Assembly (NCBI GenBank): GCA_051747385.1
Contig: JBNJGB010000001.1
Span: 186,001-250,000, forward strand
Source of the DNA: JBNJGB01 sp051747385
GTDB lineage: Bacteria > Myxococcota_A > UBA9042 > PHBI01 > JACKFB01
DNA length: 64,000 nt
Direction: 5' to 3'
The position numbers and the translations under genes were made by a program. The notes under the pieces are model-generated. The model was given only the letters and a program-made list of their open reading frames with translations, searched no databases and was not told where the DNA came from. Positions 1-8,065 of the stretch are shown here, piece after piece. Numbering within the stretch: position 1 is the first letter of the stretch; each line of letters opens with the position of its first letter.

Positions 1-136
1 AGGCGGTCTGCTCTCTGTGGCACTTTCCCTGGGGTCGCCCCCGCTGGCCGTTAGCCAGCACCATTGCCCTGTGGAGCTCGGACTTTCCTCCCGCCCGGGG
101 CCGAGGCCCCGAGCCGGCGACCATCCGGTCTACTCG
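1..136 (-). ncRNA. rnpB: RNase P RNA (class A), 5' part, cut by window edge
   Basis: Read on the minus strand, this stretch carries the conserved 5' core of bacterial type A RNase P RNA: GAGGAAAGTCCG followed by AGCTCCACAGGGCA, and further on CAGGGAAAGTGCC then ACAGAGAGCAGACCGCC, which runs into the window edge. The 5' end is placed near 136 by comparison with the E. coli P1/P2 start (CGAGTAGACC against GAAGCTGACC). It is the catalytic RNA that matures tRNA 5' ends. The 3' two thirds lie outside the window. The exact 5' end is uncertain by a few bases. Confidence 0.93.
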
Positions 137-220
137 AACTGCACGGAGACAGATACGCGCCGGCGGGGACCCGGTCAACCGGAATCGCCGCTGCGGCCTG
201 GCCCTGCGGGCCTGTGGAGG

Positions 221-379
221 CCAGGGCAATCGCAAGGTCGGAGAAGCGTGGGCCGCGCGGCGGTACGACGCCCGGCGCCGGAATGCACCCGCTCGGAAAC
301 GATGGGTCTTGCGCGTCTGAGAGCAGGCAAGGGCACGGGCAAGGGCAAGGGAGGGCGGTCGACTTTGCGACCGCCCTGC
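221..379 (+). repeat. Dispersed repeat family A, copy 1 (GGGCAA run plus hairpin)
   Basis: This element of about 160 bp recurs at 7881-8045 and twice at 41091-41526, always in the same orientation. It starts CCAGGGCAATCGCA, has a conserved middle (GCACCCGCTCGGAA), then GGGCAA/GGGCAC hexamers, and ends in a perfect inverted repeat AGGGCGGTCG / CGACCGCCCT around a 6-base loop (352-377). No T tract follows the hairpin, so it is not a classic intrinsic terminator. It fills the divergent space between rnpB and the next gene. I see no coding potential. Confidence 0.85.
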
Positions 380-397
380 TGGGGAGCCCGGCGCACG

Positions 398-426
398 TTC
401 ACGGGCTCCCGGGTTCGTGCTATGAG
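398..426 (+). promoter_or_regulatory. Putative sigma70 promoter, possibly leaderless
   Basis: TTCACG (398-403) and TATGAG (421-426) are separated by 17 bp, and the -10 is preceded by TGC, giving an extended -10. Transcription would begin about seven bases downstream, at or next to the ATG at 433, which would make the mRNA leaderless. It sits just after the family A hairpin. Sequence pattern only. Confidence 0.4.
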
Positions 427-432
427 GGGCCC

Positions 433-762
433 ATGAGCGATCTGCCCGACTGGGATGCCTTCTACGAGCGCCTGTTGGAGGTCTACTGGCCCTCCGTGCC
501 GCCCGATCTGCGGCACGAGACCCGCCCCGACGCGCAGGAGGGCGACCCCGAGGTTCCCTCGGACATCTGGCGCTCGGTGCTGCTGATCTTCCCGGACCCG
601 GAGGCGTGGCTCCACAACCCCATCCCGAACCTGCGCCGGCGCACGCCGCTGCAGGTGCTCCGGGACGGAGAGCCCGACGCCCTCCGCGCCATCCTCATGG
701 AGGTGTCGACCTTCATGCTCCCGCCTCCCGAGGAGGTGCGCCCGTGGCCAGGCGAGGAGTGA
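433..762 (+). CDS. DUF2384-like (MbcA/ParS/Xre C-terminal) small protein
   Basis: This 109-residue protein has a C-terminal half (WLHNPIPNLRRRTPLQVL, then an acidic turn and a helix) that matches the antitoxin C-terminal domain pattern of MbcA/ParS/Xre proteins. In that pattern a WL-x-PNP-x-L motif is followed by a P-x-x-L-L segment. Family members normally neutralise RES-domain toxins, but no RES-like gene is next to it, and there is no clear N-terminal helix-turn-helix. The ATG at 433 is chosen because longer reading would run through repeat A. The 3' end overlaps the next gene, so it is likely co-translated with the receiver protein and valS. Antitoxin function is not supported by context. 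Confidence 0.7.
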   Translation: MSDLPDWDAFYERLLEVYWPSVPPDLRHETRPDAQEGDPEVPSDIWRSVLLIFPDPEAWLHNPIPNLRRRTPLQVLRDGEPDALRAILMEVSTFMLPPPEEVRPWPGEE

Positions 763-1640
763 GGCGGCGGGTCCTGGTCGCGCAGCCCAGCCCGACGCTC
801 CAGATGCTCATCCGGATGACCCTGGGCGCCGCGGACCTGGCGGTGGAGTGCGTCTCGGACGGCCGCTCGGCCCTGACCGCCGCGCGAGACGATCCGCCGG
901 CGCTCGTGGTGGTGGACTCGGGCCTGCCCGGGCTGGACGGCTTCGCCCTGGCCGAGGCCCTGCGCGGCGACCCGGGGACGGCGTCCACGCCCATCCTGCT
1001 CATCCAGCCCGACTGGGAGCGGCCGGACATGGAGCGCATGCTCCACGTGGGCATCCAGGACGTCCTGACGCGACCCTTCGAGCAACACGACCTCCTGGAG
1101 CGGGTCCGCGGGCTCCTGGGCCGGCCCCGGGAGGCGACGGTGGAGGTGGACGCGGCCACGGAGATCGAGCGAGACCGCACGGACACGCCGCTGTGGCGGC
1201 CCGCGAGGACGGTGGACGGGCCGCCGGAGGCCTCCCGGGCGACCGGGAGGCCGAGGCTGCCGACTGCGCCCGGCGGCGACAGGCCGATCGAGGACCTGGT
1301 GGCCCGCGCCGTCGAGGAGCGCCTCCCCGCGCTGGTGGAGCGGGCCGTGGCGGAGCGGGTGGACGCCCTGGTGGAGCGGCGCCTGGAGGCGGCCGTGGAC
1401 GCGGCCGTGGAGCGGGCCCTCCCCGACGCCCTGGCGGCGGCGCAGAAGGGCCTTGGCCAGGGCGACGGAGGCGCGGTAGAAGCTGCCGCCACAGAGGAGC
1501 TGCGCCGGGAGCTGTCCGAGCGGACCCGGGAGCTCCTGGGCCCCATCGCGGAGCCCGTGGTGTGGAAGGTGGTCCCGGAGCTCGCCGAGGACCTCATCCG
1601 CGAGGAGATCCGCAGGCTGACCGAGGAAGGTGACGCGTGA
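744..1640 (+). CDS. Response-regulator-like protein with degenerate receiver and C-terminal helical domain
   Basis: About 298 residues. Residues 8-125 form a CheY-like receiver. The phospho-acceptor Asp is present in VVVDSGLPG, but the N-terminal acidic pair is replaced (LVAQPS) and the switch Lys is Arg (TRPF), so normal phosphorylation is doubtful. The C-terminal third is rich in AVEERL/VERAV helical repeats and ends with VVWKVVPELAEDLIREEI, a tail I recall from receiver proteins of deltaproteobacteria. I chose GTG 744 because a GGAGG lies seven bases upstream; GTG 759 is an alternative. It overlaps the preceding gene by 19 bp and the valS start by 4 bp. It has no DNA-binding domain, so it probably acts through protein contacts. 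Confidence 0.75.
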   Translation: MARRGVRRRVLVAQPSPTLQMLIRMTLGAADLAVECVSDGRSALTAARDDPPALVVVDSGLPGLDGFALAEALRGDPGTASTPILLIQPDWERPDMERMLHVGIQDVLTRPFEQHDLLERVRGLLGRPREATVEVDAATEIERDRTDTPLWRPARTVDGPPEASRATGRPRLPTAPGGDRPIEDLVARAVEERLPALVERAVAERVDALVERRLEAAVDAAVERALPDALAAAQKGLGQGDGGAVEAAATEELRRELSERTRELLGPIAEPVVWKVVPELAEDLIREEIRRLTEEGDA

Positions 1641-4297
1641 GCGAGCTGCCGAAGGCCTACGAGCACGAGGACGTGGAGCGGCGCTGGTACCCCGTCTGGG
1701 TCCGCGAGGGCTACTTCCACGCCGAGGACGAGTCGGACCGCGAGCCGTTCTCCATCATGATCCCGCCACCGAACGTGACGGGGTCGCTGCACATCGGCCA
1801 CGCGCTGACGCTGACCATCGAGGACGTGCTGACGCGGTGGCGGCGGATGCAGGGCTACAACACCCTCTGGATGCCCGGGACGGATCACGCCGGCATCGCC
1901 ACGCAGATGGTGGTGGAGCGCAAGCTGGCCGAGGAGGGCCTGAGCCGCCACGACCTGGGCCGGGAGAAGTTCCTCGAGAAGGTCTGGGAGTGGAAGGACG
2001 CCTACCACGCCCGGATCACCGAACAGATGGACAAGCTCGGCATCTCCGTGGACTGGGACCGCGAGCGGTTCACCATGGACGAGGGCCTGTCCAGGGCCGT
2101 CCGCAAGGTCTTCGTGGACCTGTACCACGACCGCCTCATCTACCGGGACAAGCGCCTGGTGAACTGGTCGCCCGGCATCCACACGGTGCTGAGCGACCTG
2201 GAGGTGGAGTACGAGGACGTCCAGGGCCACCTGTGGCACATGGCCTATCCGGTCACGGGCTCCGACGAGAAGTTGGTGGTGGCCACGACGCGGCCGGAGA
2301 CCATGCTCGGCGACACCGCCGTCGCCGTACACCCGGACGACGACCGCTACGGGCACCTCATCGGGAAGACGGTGGACCTGCCGCTGACCGGGCGGAAGAT
2401 CCCCATCGTCGCCGACGAGATCCTGGTGGACCCGGAGTTCGGCACGGGCGCCGTGAAGGTGACGCCGGCCCACGACTTCAACGACTTCGAGGTGGGCAAG
2501 CGCCACGGCCTGGAGATGATCTCCGTCCTGGACGAGGACGCGAGGATCTCCGACGCCGCGCCGGAGAGGTACCGCGGCATGGACCGCTTCCAGGCCCGCG
2601 AGCACGTCGTGGAGGACCTGGACGCCCTGGGACTCCTCGTCGAGGTGGAGGACCACGCCCACGCCGTGGGTCACTGCCAGCGCTCCGGCGTCCCCGTGGA
2701 GCCGATGCTGTCGGACCAGTGGTACGTGAAGGTGCAGCCCCTGGCGGAGCCGGCCGTCGAGGCCGTGCGCTCCGGTCGGACGCGCTTCATCTCCGAGGAG
2801 TGGGAGAAGGTCTACTACCACTGGATGGAGAACATCCGCGACTGGTGCATCAGCCGCCAGCTGTGGTGGGGGCACCAGATCCCGGCGTGGTTCTGCGACG
2901 CCTGCGACCACGTCACGGTGACCATGGAGGACCCCGAGGCCTGCGAGGCCTGCGGCGCCAAGGCCCTCCGCCAGGACGAGGACGTGCTGGACACGTGGTT
3001 CTCGTCCGGGCTGTGGCCGTTCTCGACCCTGGGCTGGCCGGACGAGACGAAGGCCCTGAAGACCTTCTATCCGACCTCCGTGATGGAGACCGGCTTCGAC
3101 ATCATCTTCTTCTGGGTCGCCCGGATGATGATGATGGGCCTGCGCTTCATGGGCGACGTGCCGTTCCGGGTCATCTACCTCCACGGCATGGTGCGCGACG
3201 AGCACGGCCAGAAGATGTCGAAGACGCGCGGCAACGTCATCGACCCGCTGGACGTGAGCGATCGGTACGGCGCCGACGCCCTGCGCTTCACCCTGGCCAC
3301 CATGGCGGCCCAGGCGCGCGACGTGAGCCTGAGCATGAAGCGGGTGGAGGGCTATCGCCACTTCGCCAACAAGATCTGGAACGCCGCGCGCTTCGTGCTG
3401 ATGAACGTCCCGGCCGGCCACGAGCCCGCGCCCCTGGACCTGGACGACGCCGACTCGCTGTCCGTCGCGGACCGCTGGATCCTCCACGGCCTGGACGACA
3501 CCATCCGCAAGGCGACGGACGCCCTGGAAGGCTACCGCCTCGACGAGGCGTCCCACGCCGTCTACCACTTCTTCTGGAGCGACTTCTGCGACTGGACCCT
3601 GGAGCTGTCCAAGACGACGCTCCGCGGCGACGAGGGGCCGGCCGAGCACACGCGGAAGGTGCTGCTCCACGTCCTGGACCGGGCGCTGCGCCTGCTGCAC
3701 CCGTTCATGCCCTTCGTCACCGAGGAGATCTGGACGCGGCTGCCCCTGGCGGACCGGCCCGCGCCGAGCCTGGTGGTCGCCCCCTGGCCGGAGCCGGACG
3801 AGCGCCGCGTGGACGCCGAGGCTCGCGCCAGCCTGGACCAGGTCATCGGCGTCATCGACGCCGTCCGCACCGTCCGCGGCCAGAACCGCATCTCGCCCAA
3901 GGTCGGCCTGAAGGTCGTCGTGTCCGCCCCGGACGAGGCCACGGCCGGCCTGGTGTCGAGCGCCGCGGACTACCTCGCCCACCTGGCCCGCGTCGAGGAC
4001 CTGGAGACCGGCGTCGACGCCCCGCGTCCCCCCCGCAGCGCCGTGTCCGTGGCCGGCGACTGCACGGTCTACATCCCCCTGGAGGGCGTGGTGGACCTGG
4101 ACGAGGAGGTCGCCCGCCTCGAGAAGGCCATGGGCAAGCTCGACAAGGAGATCGGGAAGCTGGACAAGAAGCTTTCCAACGAGAAGTTCCTCCAGAACGC
4201 CCCGGCCGAGGTCGTCGCCTCCGACCGCGAGCGCCTCGAGGAGGCGAAGCAGAAGCGGGCCACCTACGCCGAGACCGTCGAGCACCTCCGGGCCTGA
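1637..4297 (+). CDS. valS: Valine--tRNA ligase
   Basis: This 886-residue class I aminoacyl-tRNA synthetase charges tRNA-Val in the cytoplasm. The HIGH motif is at residues 52-55, after PPPNVTGSL, and KMSKT is at about 526-530 within GQKMSKTRGNVIDP. A CP1 editing domain lies between them, with GTDHAGIATQ ahead of it and the GDTAVAVHP editing signature. The C-terminus is the Val-specific coiled coil (VARLEKAMGKLDKEIGKLDK). Length is typical for ValRS. The start is a GTG overlapping the previous stop as GTGA, so it is translationally coupled to the receiver gene, an unusual partner. No T-box or other leader is visible. Confidence 0.98.
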   Translation: MSELPKAYEHEDVERRWYPVWVREGYFHAEDESDREPFSIMIPPPNVTGSLHIGHALTLTIEDVLTRWRRMQGYNTLWMPGTDHAGIATQMVVERKLAEEGLSRHDLGREKFLEKVWEWKDAYHARITEQMDKLGISVDWDRERFTMDEGLSRAVRKVFVDLYHDRLIYRDKRLVNWSPGIHTVLSDLEVEYEDVQGHLWHMAYPVTGSDEKLVVATTRPETMLGDTAVAVHPDDDRYGHLIGKTVDLPLTGRKIPIVADEILVDPEFGTGAVKVTPAHDFNDFEVGKRHGLEMISVLDEDARISDAAPERYRGMDRFQAREHVVEDLDALGLLVEVEDHAHAVGHCQRSGVPVEPMLSDQWYVKVQPLAEPAVEAVRSGRTRFISEEWEKVYYHWMENIRDWCISRQLWWGHQIPAWFCDACDHVTVTMEDPEACEACGAKALRQDEDVLDTWFSSGLWPFSTLGWPDETKALKTFYPTSVMETGFDIIFFWVARMMMMGLRFMGDVPFRVIYLHGMVRDEHGQKMSKTRGNVIDPLDVSDRYGADALRFTLATMAAQARDVSLSMKRVEGYRHFANKIWNAARFVLMNVPAGHEPAPLDLDDADSLSVADRWILHGLDDTIRKATDALEGYRLDEASHAVYHFFWSDFCDWTLELSKTTLRGDEGPAEHTRKVLLHVLDRALRLLHPFMPFVTEEIWTRLPLADRPAPSLVVAPWPEPDERRVDAEARASLDQVIGVIDAVRTVRGQNRISPKVGLKVVVSAPDEATAGLVSSAADYLAHLARVEDLETGVDAPRPPRSAVSVAGDCTVYIPLEGVVDLDEEVARLEKAMGKLDKEIGKLDKKLSNEKFLQNAPAEVVASDRERLEEAKQKRATYAETVEHLRA

Positions 4298-4398
4298 GCC
4301 GCCCGCTCGCGCAACGGGAAGCTCGCGCCGGGACGCCGAGCCGCAAAGGGGAGGCATCTCGTCGTGCCCTCCCGGTCCGGCGCCGGGTCACCCGCTGT

Positions 4399-4474
4399 CC
4401 CAGGAAACGCGACCGGCGCCCGGGACCGTGGGCGTCCCCGCCCGCGCAGCGGAACCTCCGGCGGGAGCGGTTCG
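4399..4474 (+). repeat. Dispersed copy of repeat family B
   Basis: This stretch carries CCAGGAAACGCGACCGGCGC followed by a GGGCGTCCCCGCCCGCGCA block and a GGCGGGAGCGG block. The same order occurs at 34889-34995 and, with variants, in the tandem array at 14818-15425. This copy lacks the GGGCAA run. The whole gap 4298-4531 between the convergent valS and amylase genes holds this copy plus CACGTCCACGACCACG-type sequence. No gene is seen in it. Confidence 0.7.
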
Positions 4475-4531
4475 TCCACGTCCACGACCACGAGGCCACC
4501 CGAGTAGGACTGTGAGCCGGGGACGGCGGTC

Positions 4532-7500
4532 CTACTCCTTGGCGTCCTTGCGCCTTTGCGCGAGGCCCTCGTCCTGCCGGGGGGGCGGCTCCTCGGGCGA
4601 CTCGTCGAAGGCCGCGAGGAGGTCCGCGAAGCGATAGCCGGAGGCGTCGGCGGCCACGCGCCAGCGCTCGGCGTCGGCGCGGCAGGCGCGCAGGGCCTTC
4701 GGCGAGGGCTTCTTCACCTCCAGGGCATCCAGCACGCACGCGACGCGCCGGCCGTCGACCAGGGCCTCGAGGCGCTCGGCCGTGAACCACTCGGTGCCCT
4801 CGTAGTCGTGGACGCCCAGGAAGTCCCGCGCGGCCTCCAGGAGGCCCACGTCGTCGGTCTCCAGGTCCTCGTCCAACAGCAGCGGCACCAGGCCGGCCAG
4901 CTCGGGCGCGTCCAGGGTGTCGGCCGCGACCGAGGCGAGGGTCCACTCCCCCACTCGGTCGGTGGGGAGCGCGCGGAGGACGCTCAGGACGGTCGCCAGC
5001 GGCGCGTCCGACTCGGGCAGGAGGTCGTCCACCACCTTCGGGGCGTCGGACAGGGCGTCCTCCAGCCGCTCGCGGGTCTCCAGGCCGCGCTCCAGGGCCT
5101 TCAGGGCGGGCTTCGGCCGCTCCACGCCCGCCACGTCCAGGAAGGCGCGGAGCGGCTTCTCTGCGGACTTGCCGTCGCGCACGGCGCGGACGAAGTCACC
5201 GAAGGCGCGGGTCACGGGCTCCAGGAGCAGGGCCCGGCGCTCGGCCTCCAGGCTCGGGACGCCGCGACCGTCCAGCCGCTGCGCGAGGCGGCGCCACGTC
5301 TCGTCGGAGGCGTCCACGTCCGCGAAGTCCAGGAACACGTGATAGTCGTAGGCGCCCAGGGACACCCACAGGCCGTGCTCGATCAGGTCGCGCCCCCAGC
5401 GCAGGAACTCGAGCCCCGAGCCGTGGTCGCGGAAGCGATACAGGACGCCGTCCTCGCCCCGAAGGCCCAGGGCCTCGCCCAGGGTTCGCCGCACGAGGTC
5501 CACGCCGCCGCCGGTGGCGACGTGGATGGGCGTGGACGTGCGGATCCAGCCCGCCGTCTCGGCGTAGGCGTTGTGGTAGAACACCACGGCCCGCTCGTCC
5601 CCGGCCCGGTTGGAGTAGGCGAAGACGTTCTCGTCGCAGGCGCCGTCGTCCGGGCCGGACGTGCGGAAGTCGTACAGGGCGAAGTGCTCCGCGTGGCTGA
5701 ACAGGTGGCGCTTGCGCATCAGGGGGAAGATCTCCCGCCGGTGGCGGTCCACGGCCCCCCGGTCCGGATCCTCGTCCCGGTACGCGCGCCCGAACTCCAT
5801 GCCGTACTTCTCGGTGAACATCTCGATCTGCCCGTGGCCGAACATGGGCAGGCCCGGCATGGTCACCAGGAGCAGGGCGACGCCGTAGTACTTGTCCCCC
5901 GAACCGAACTGCTCGATGGCCGTGCGCTCGTCCGGGTTCGACATGAAGTTCACGAACCGCTCGAGCACCTGGGGCGAGAACTCCAGGACGTTCTTCACCG
6001 TGTCCCGGTACTCGGCGTTGTCCTCCATCTTGAGCATGTTCATGAAGGCGCTGTTGTAGACCCGGTGCATGCCCAGGGTCCGCACGAAGTAGCCCTCCAT
6101 GAGCCAGAACGCCTCGGCCAGGAGCAGGGTGTCCGGCGCCTCCTGCTGCACGCGGTCGACCACCTCGCGCCAGAACTCCTTCGGCAGGCGCCGCTCGAAC
6201 TCCTCGTGGGTCATGCCGAAGCGGGCGCGGGACGGGATGGCCCCGCCTTCCCCCGGCGGCGGATACCAGAGGCGCTGGACGTGCCGCTTCGCGAGGGTCA
6301 TGGCCGCGTCGAAGCGGATGATGGGGAACCTGCGCGCCACCTGCAGGATCGTCTGGACGATGGCCTCGCGGACCTCCCCGTTCAGGTAGTCCAGCTGGGC
6401 CGTGTCGTTCCACGGCATGTGGGTGCCGTCGTTGCCGTGGTAGATGTAGCGGACGTCGCCCCCCTGGCGGCGCTCGAAGACCACGGCGGCGTCCTGCCGG
6501 GTCCAGTACCCGTCCTCGATGCGAAGCTCCACGCCCGGCTCCGGGCAGAGGTCGGGCCCCGTGAACGAGTAGCCCGGGAACGGTGGGTGGTCGACCTGGA
6601 CGAACCAGTCCGGGCGCTCCATCACGAGCTTGGAGTAGATCCCGGTGTGGTTCGGCACCATGTCCGTGGCCAGGCGGATGCCCCGGTCCCACGCCCGGCC
6701 GCTCAGGTCCCGATAGGCCTCCTCGCCGCCCAGGTCCTCGGCGATGACGTAGTCGTACAGAGAGTAGGCCGACGCCAGGGCGTCCTCGTTGCCCGTCCGC
6801 CGCTTGATCTCCCGGGACGCCGGGGAGCGCTCCCAGACGCCGATGATCCACAGGGCGGTGAAGCCCCAGCGCGCCAGCCGATCCAGCTCCTCGTCCGGGA
6901 TCTGGTCCAGGCGCGTGATGGACCGTCCGTACCAGCGCGACAGCTGGTGGAGCCACACGTGGCCCAGCTTGGCCATCAGCACCACGTCCGACATCCACTC
7001 CCGGTCGGCCGTGAAGCGCTCGGCCTCCTCCTCCGTGGGGGCCCCGAAGCGCAGGACGGGCGAGACCCCGGGCGGGCCGCCGCGCGCCTGCGTCTCCTCG
7101 TGCAGCACGTCCCGCGTCGTGAGCAGCCGGCGCACCAGCCACGGCGGGAGCAGCGCCCGGAAGTGCTCCAGGATGTAGTCGAGCTGACCCGCGAGGGAGT
7201 CCGGGGACGCCTCCATGGGCGCCCGCAGGACCCGGAACAGGGTCAGGCCGACGCCGTCCACGGGCGGCTGTCCGGCGAAGTAGGCCTCCAGCGCCTCGAC
7301 GAGCTCCGGATAGGGCGCGGCGTCCTGCAGGGGCCGATCGTCGATCAGCTCACGGTAGGGCTCGAGGGCCGGGTTCTCGGCCGCCAGGGCCACCAGGACC
7401 ATCTCCTCGGCCGCCCTCGGCGTGTCCATGGTGCCCATGGAGACGAACGCGTCGGCGAAGGCGTCGGCGCACCGGCCGGACGTCGGCTCCCCGCGTCGCT

Positions 7501-7822
7501 CGTCCGACCACTCCACGGCGCGCCGGCAGGCGCCCCGACGCTGCCGGTCGCAGTACTCCTCCATGATGTAGCGGAGGATCTCGTGCAGCAGCGCCATGAC
7601 GAGGAGCTCGCCCGCGCGGAGCGGCTCCTCGCCCGTCTCCCGGCGCCGGCGGTTGACCCGCGCCCCCAGGAGGCGCAGGGCGAAGTCGCGCCCCGCCGTC
7701 CCGGCAGAGGTGAGCAGATCGTCCCCGTCGTATTCGCGCCAGGCGGCGGTGGACACGGGAAAGCCGAAGGGAAAGCGCGGGTCGGTCGCGCCCCCGAGAT
7801 CGATGTCCGATTCGGTGTGCAT
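4532..7822 (-). CDS. GH13 alpha-amylase-family enzyme, large multidomain form
   Basis: A 1096-residue glycoside hydrolase acting on alpha-glucans. The GH13 motifs are in order: DMVPNHTG (about 386), IIRFDAAMT with the nucleophile Asp (about 503), LLLAEAFW with the acid/base Glu (about 568), and NFMSNPDE with the third Asp (about 629). The usual His of region IV (NHD) is Pro here. I recall the same NPDE form with LPMFGHGQIE downstream in large GH13 proteins, so it looks like a subfamily trait. About 290 residues precede the barrel and about 350 follow it. There is no signal peptide, so it is probably cytoplasmic and involved in glycogen use. The last residues (GLAQRRKDAKE) are encoded by an 8-bp intergenic repeat. 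Confidence 0.88.
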   Translation of the reverse strand: MHTESDIDLGGATDPRFPFGFPVSTAAWREYDGDDLLTSAGTAGRDFALRLLGARVNRRRRETGEEPLRAGELLVMALLHEILRYIMEEYCDRQRRGACRRAVEWSDERRGEPTSGRCADAFADAFVSMGTMDTPRAAEEMVLVALAAENPALEPYRELIDDRPLQDAAPYPELVEALEAYFAGQPPVDGVGLTLFRVLRAPMEASPDSLAGQLDYILEHFRALLPPWLVRRLLTTRDVLHEETQARGGPPGVSPVLRFGAPTEEEAERFTADREWMSDVVLMAKLGHVWLHQLSRWYGRSITRLDQIPDEELDRLARWGFTALWIIGVWERSPASREIKRRTGNEDALASAYSLYDYVIAEDLGGEEAYRDLSGRAWDRGIRLATDMVPNHTGIYSKLVMERPDWFVQVDHPPFPGYSFTGPDLCPEPGVELRIEDGYWTRQDAAVVFERRQGGDVRYIYHGNDGTHMPWNDTAQLDYLNGEVREAIVQTILQVARRFPIIRFDAAMTLAKRHVQRLWYPPPGEGGAIPSRARFGMTHEEFERRLPKEFWREVVDRVQQEAPDTLLLAEAFWLMEGYFVRTLGMHRVYNSAFMNMLKMEDNAEYRDTVKNVLEFSPQVLERFVNFMSNPDERTAIEQFGSGDKYYGVALLLVTMPGLPMFGHGQIEMFTEKYGMEFGRAYRDEDPDRGAVDRHRREIFPLMRKRHLFSHAEHFALYDFRTSGPDDGACDENVFAYSNRAGDERAVVFYHNAYAETAGWIRTSTPIHVATGGGVDLVRRTLGEALGLRGEDGVLYRFRDHGSGLEFLRWGRDLIEHGLWVSLGAYDYHVFLDFADVDASDETWRRLAQRLDGRGVPSLEAERRALLLEPVTRAFGDFVRAVRDGKSAEKPLRAFLDVAGVERPKPALKALERGLETRERLEDALSDAPKVVDDLLPESDAPLATVLSVLRALPTDRVGEWTLASVAADTLDAPELAGLVPLLLDEDLETDDVGLLEAARDFLGVHDYEGTEWFTAERLEALVDGRRVACVLDALEVKKPSPKALRACRADAERWRVAADASGYRFADLLAAFDESPEEPPPRQDEGLAQRRKDAKE
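4537..4565 (-). repeat. 8-bp NCGCMAAG repeat inside the 3' end of the GH13 gene
   Basis: Read on the minus strand the units are GCGCAAAG, GCGCAAGG and ACGCCAAG. The same 8-bp unit occurs at 23005-23037, 23129-23157 and 36293-36327. Here it lies in frame in the last codons of the GH13 gene and encodes AQRRKDAKE. Confidence 0.75.
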
Positions 7823-7880
7823 GATCGGGGGACAGGATCGGCGTCCGGCGCTCCACCGTCAACGGCGGATCGGCAGACAG

Positions 7881-8045
7881 GCAGGGCAATCGCGAAGTCG
7901 GAAAGGTGAGGGCCGTGCGGCGGTACGGCGCCCGGCGCCGGATTGCACCCGCTCGGAAACGATGGGTTTTGCGCGTCTGAGAGCAGGCAAGGGCACGGGC
8001 AAGGGCAAAGGCAAGGGAGGGCGGTCGACTTTGCGACCGCCCTGG
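7881..8045 (+). repeat. Dispersed repeat family A, copy 2
   Basis: Same element as at 221-379: GCAGGGCAATCGCGAAG at the left, GCACCCGCTCGGAA in the middle, GGGCAC/GGGCAA hexamers, and the hairpin AGGGCGGTCG / CGACCGCCCT at 8018-8043. It fills most of the gap between the GH13 start (7822) and the end of the RND gene (8066). Any GH13 promoter must lie in or next to it. No gene is seen in the gap. Confidence 0.85.
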
Positions 8046-8065
8046 ACAGACAGGGCCGCCCCCGC

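Noticed and set aside
352..377. Rho-independent terminator
   Set aside because: The stem is perfect but no T tract follows on either strand, and the same hairpin occurs in every family A copy irrespective of gene ends.
433..762. Complete toxin-antitoxin module
   Set aside because: The DUF2384-like domain is present but no RES toxin or other toxin is adjacent; the neighbours are a receiver protein and valS.
713..4357. Long open frame antisense to the receiver gene and valS
   Set aside because: It lies opposite clear valS and receiver coding sequence, has His/Val/Arg-rich composition typical of GC-rich antisense frames, and matches no family.
4556..7909. Long open frame antisense to the GH13 gene
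   Set aside because: Shadow of a strongly conserved enzyme gene; GC-rich third positions keep the opposite frame open.
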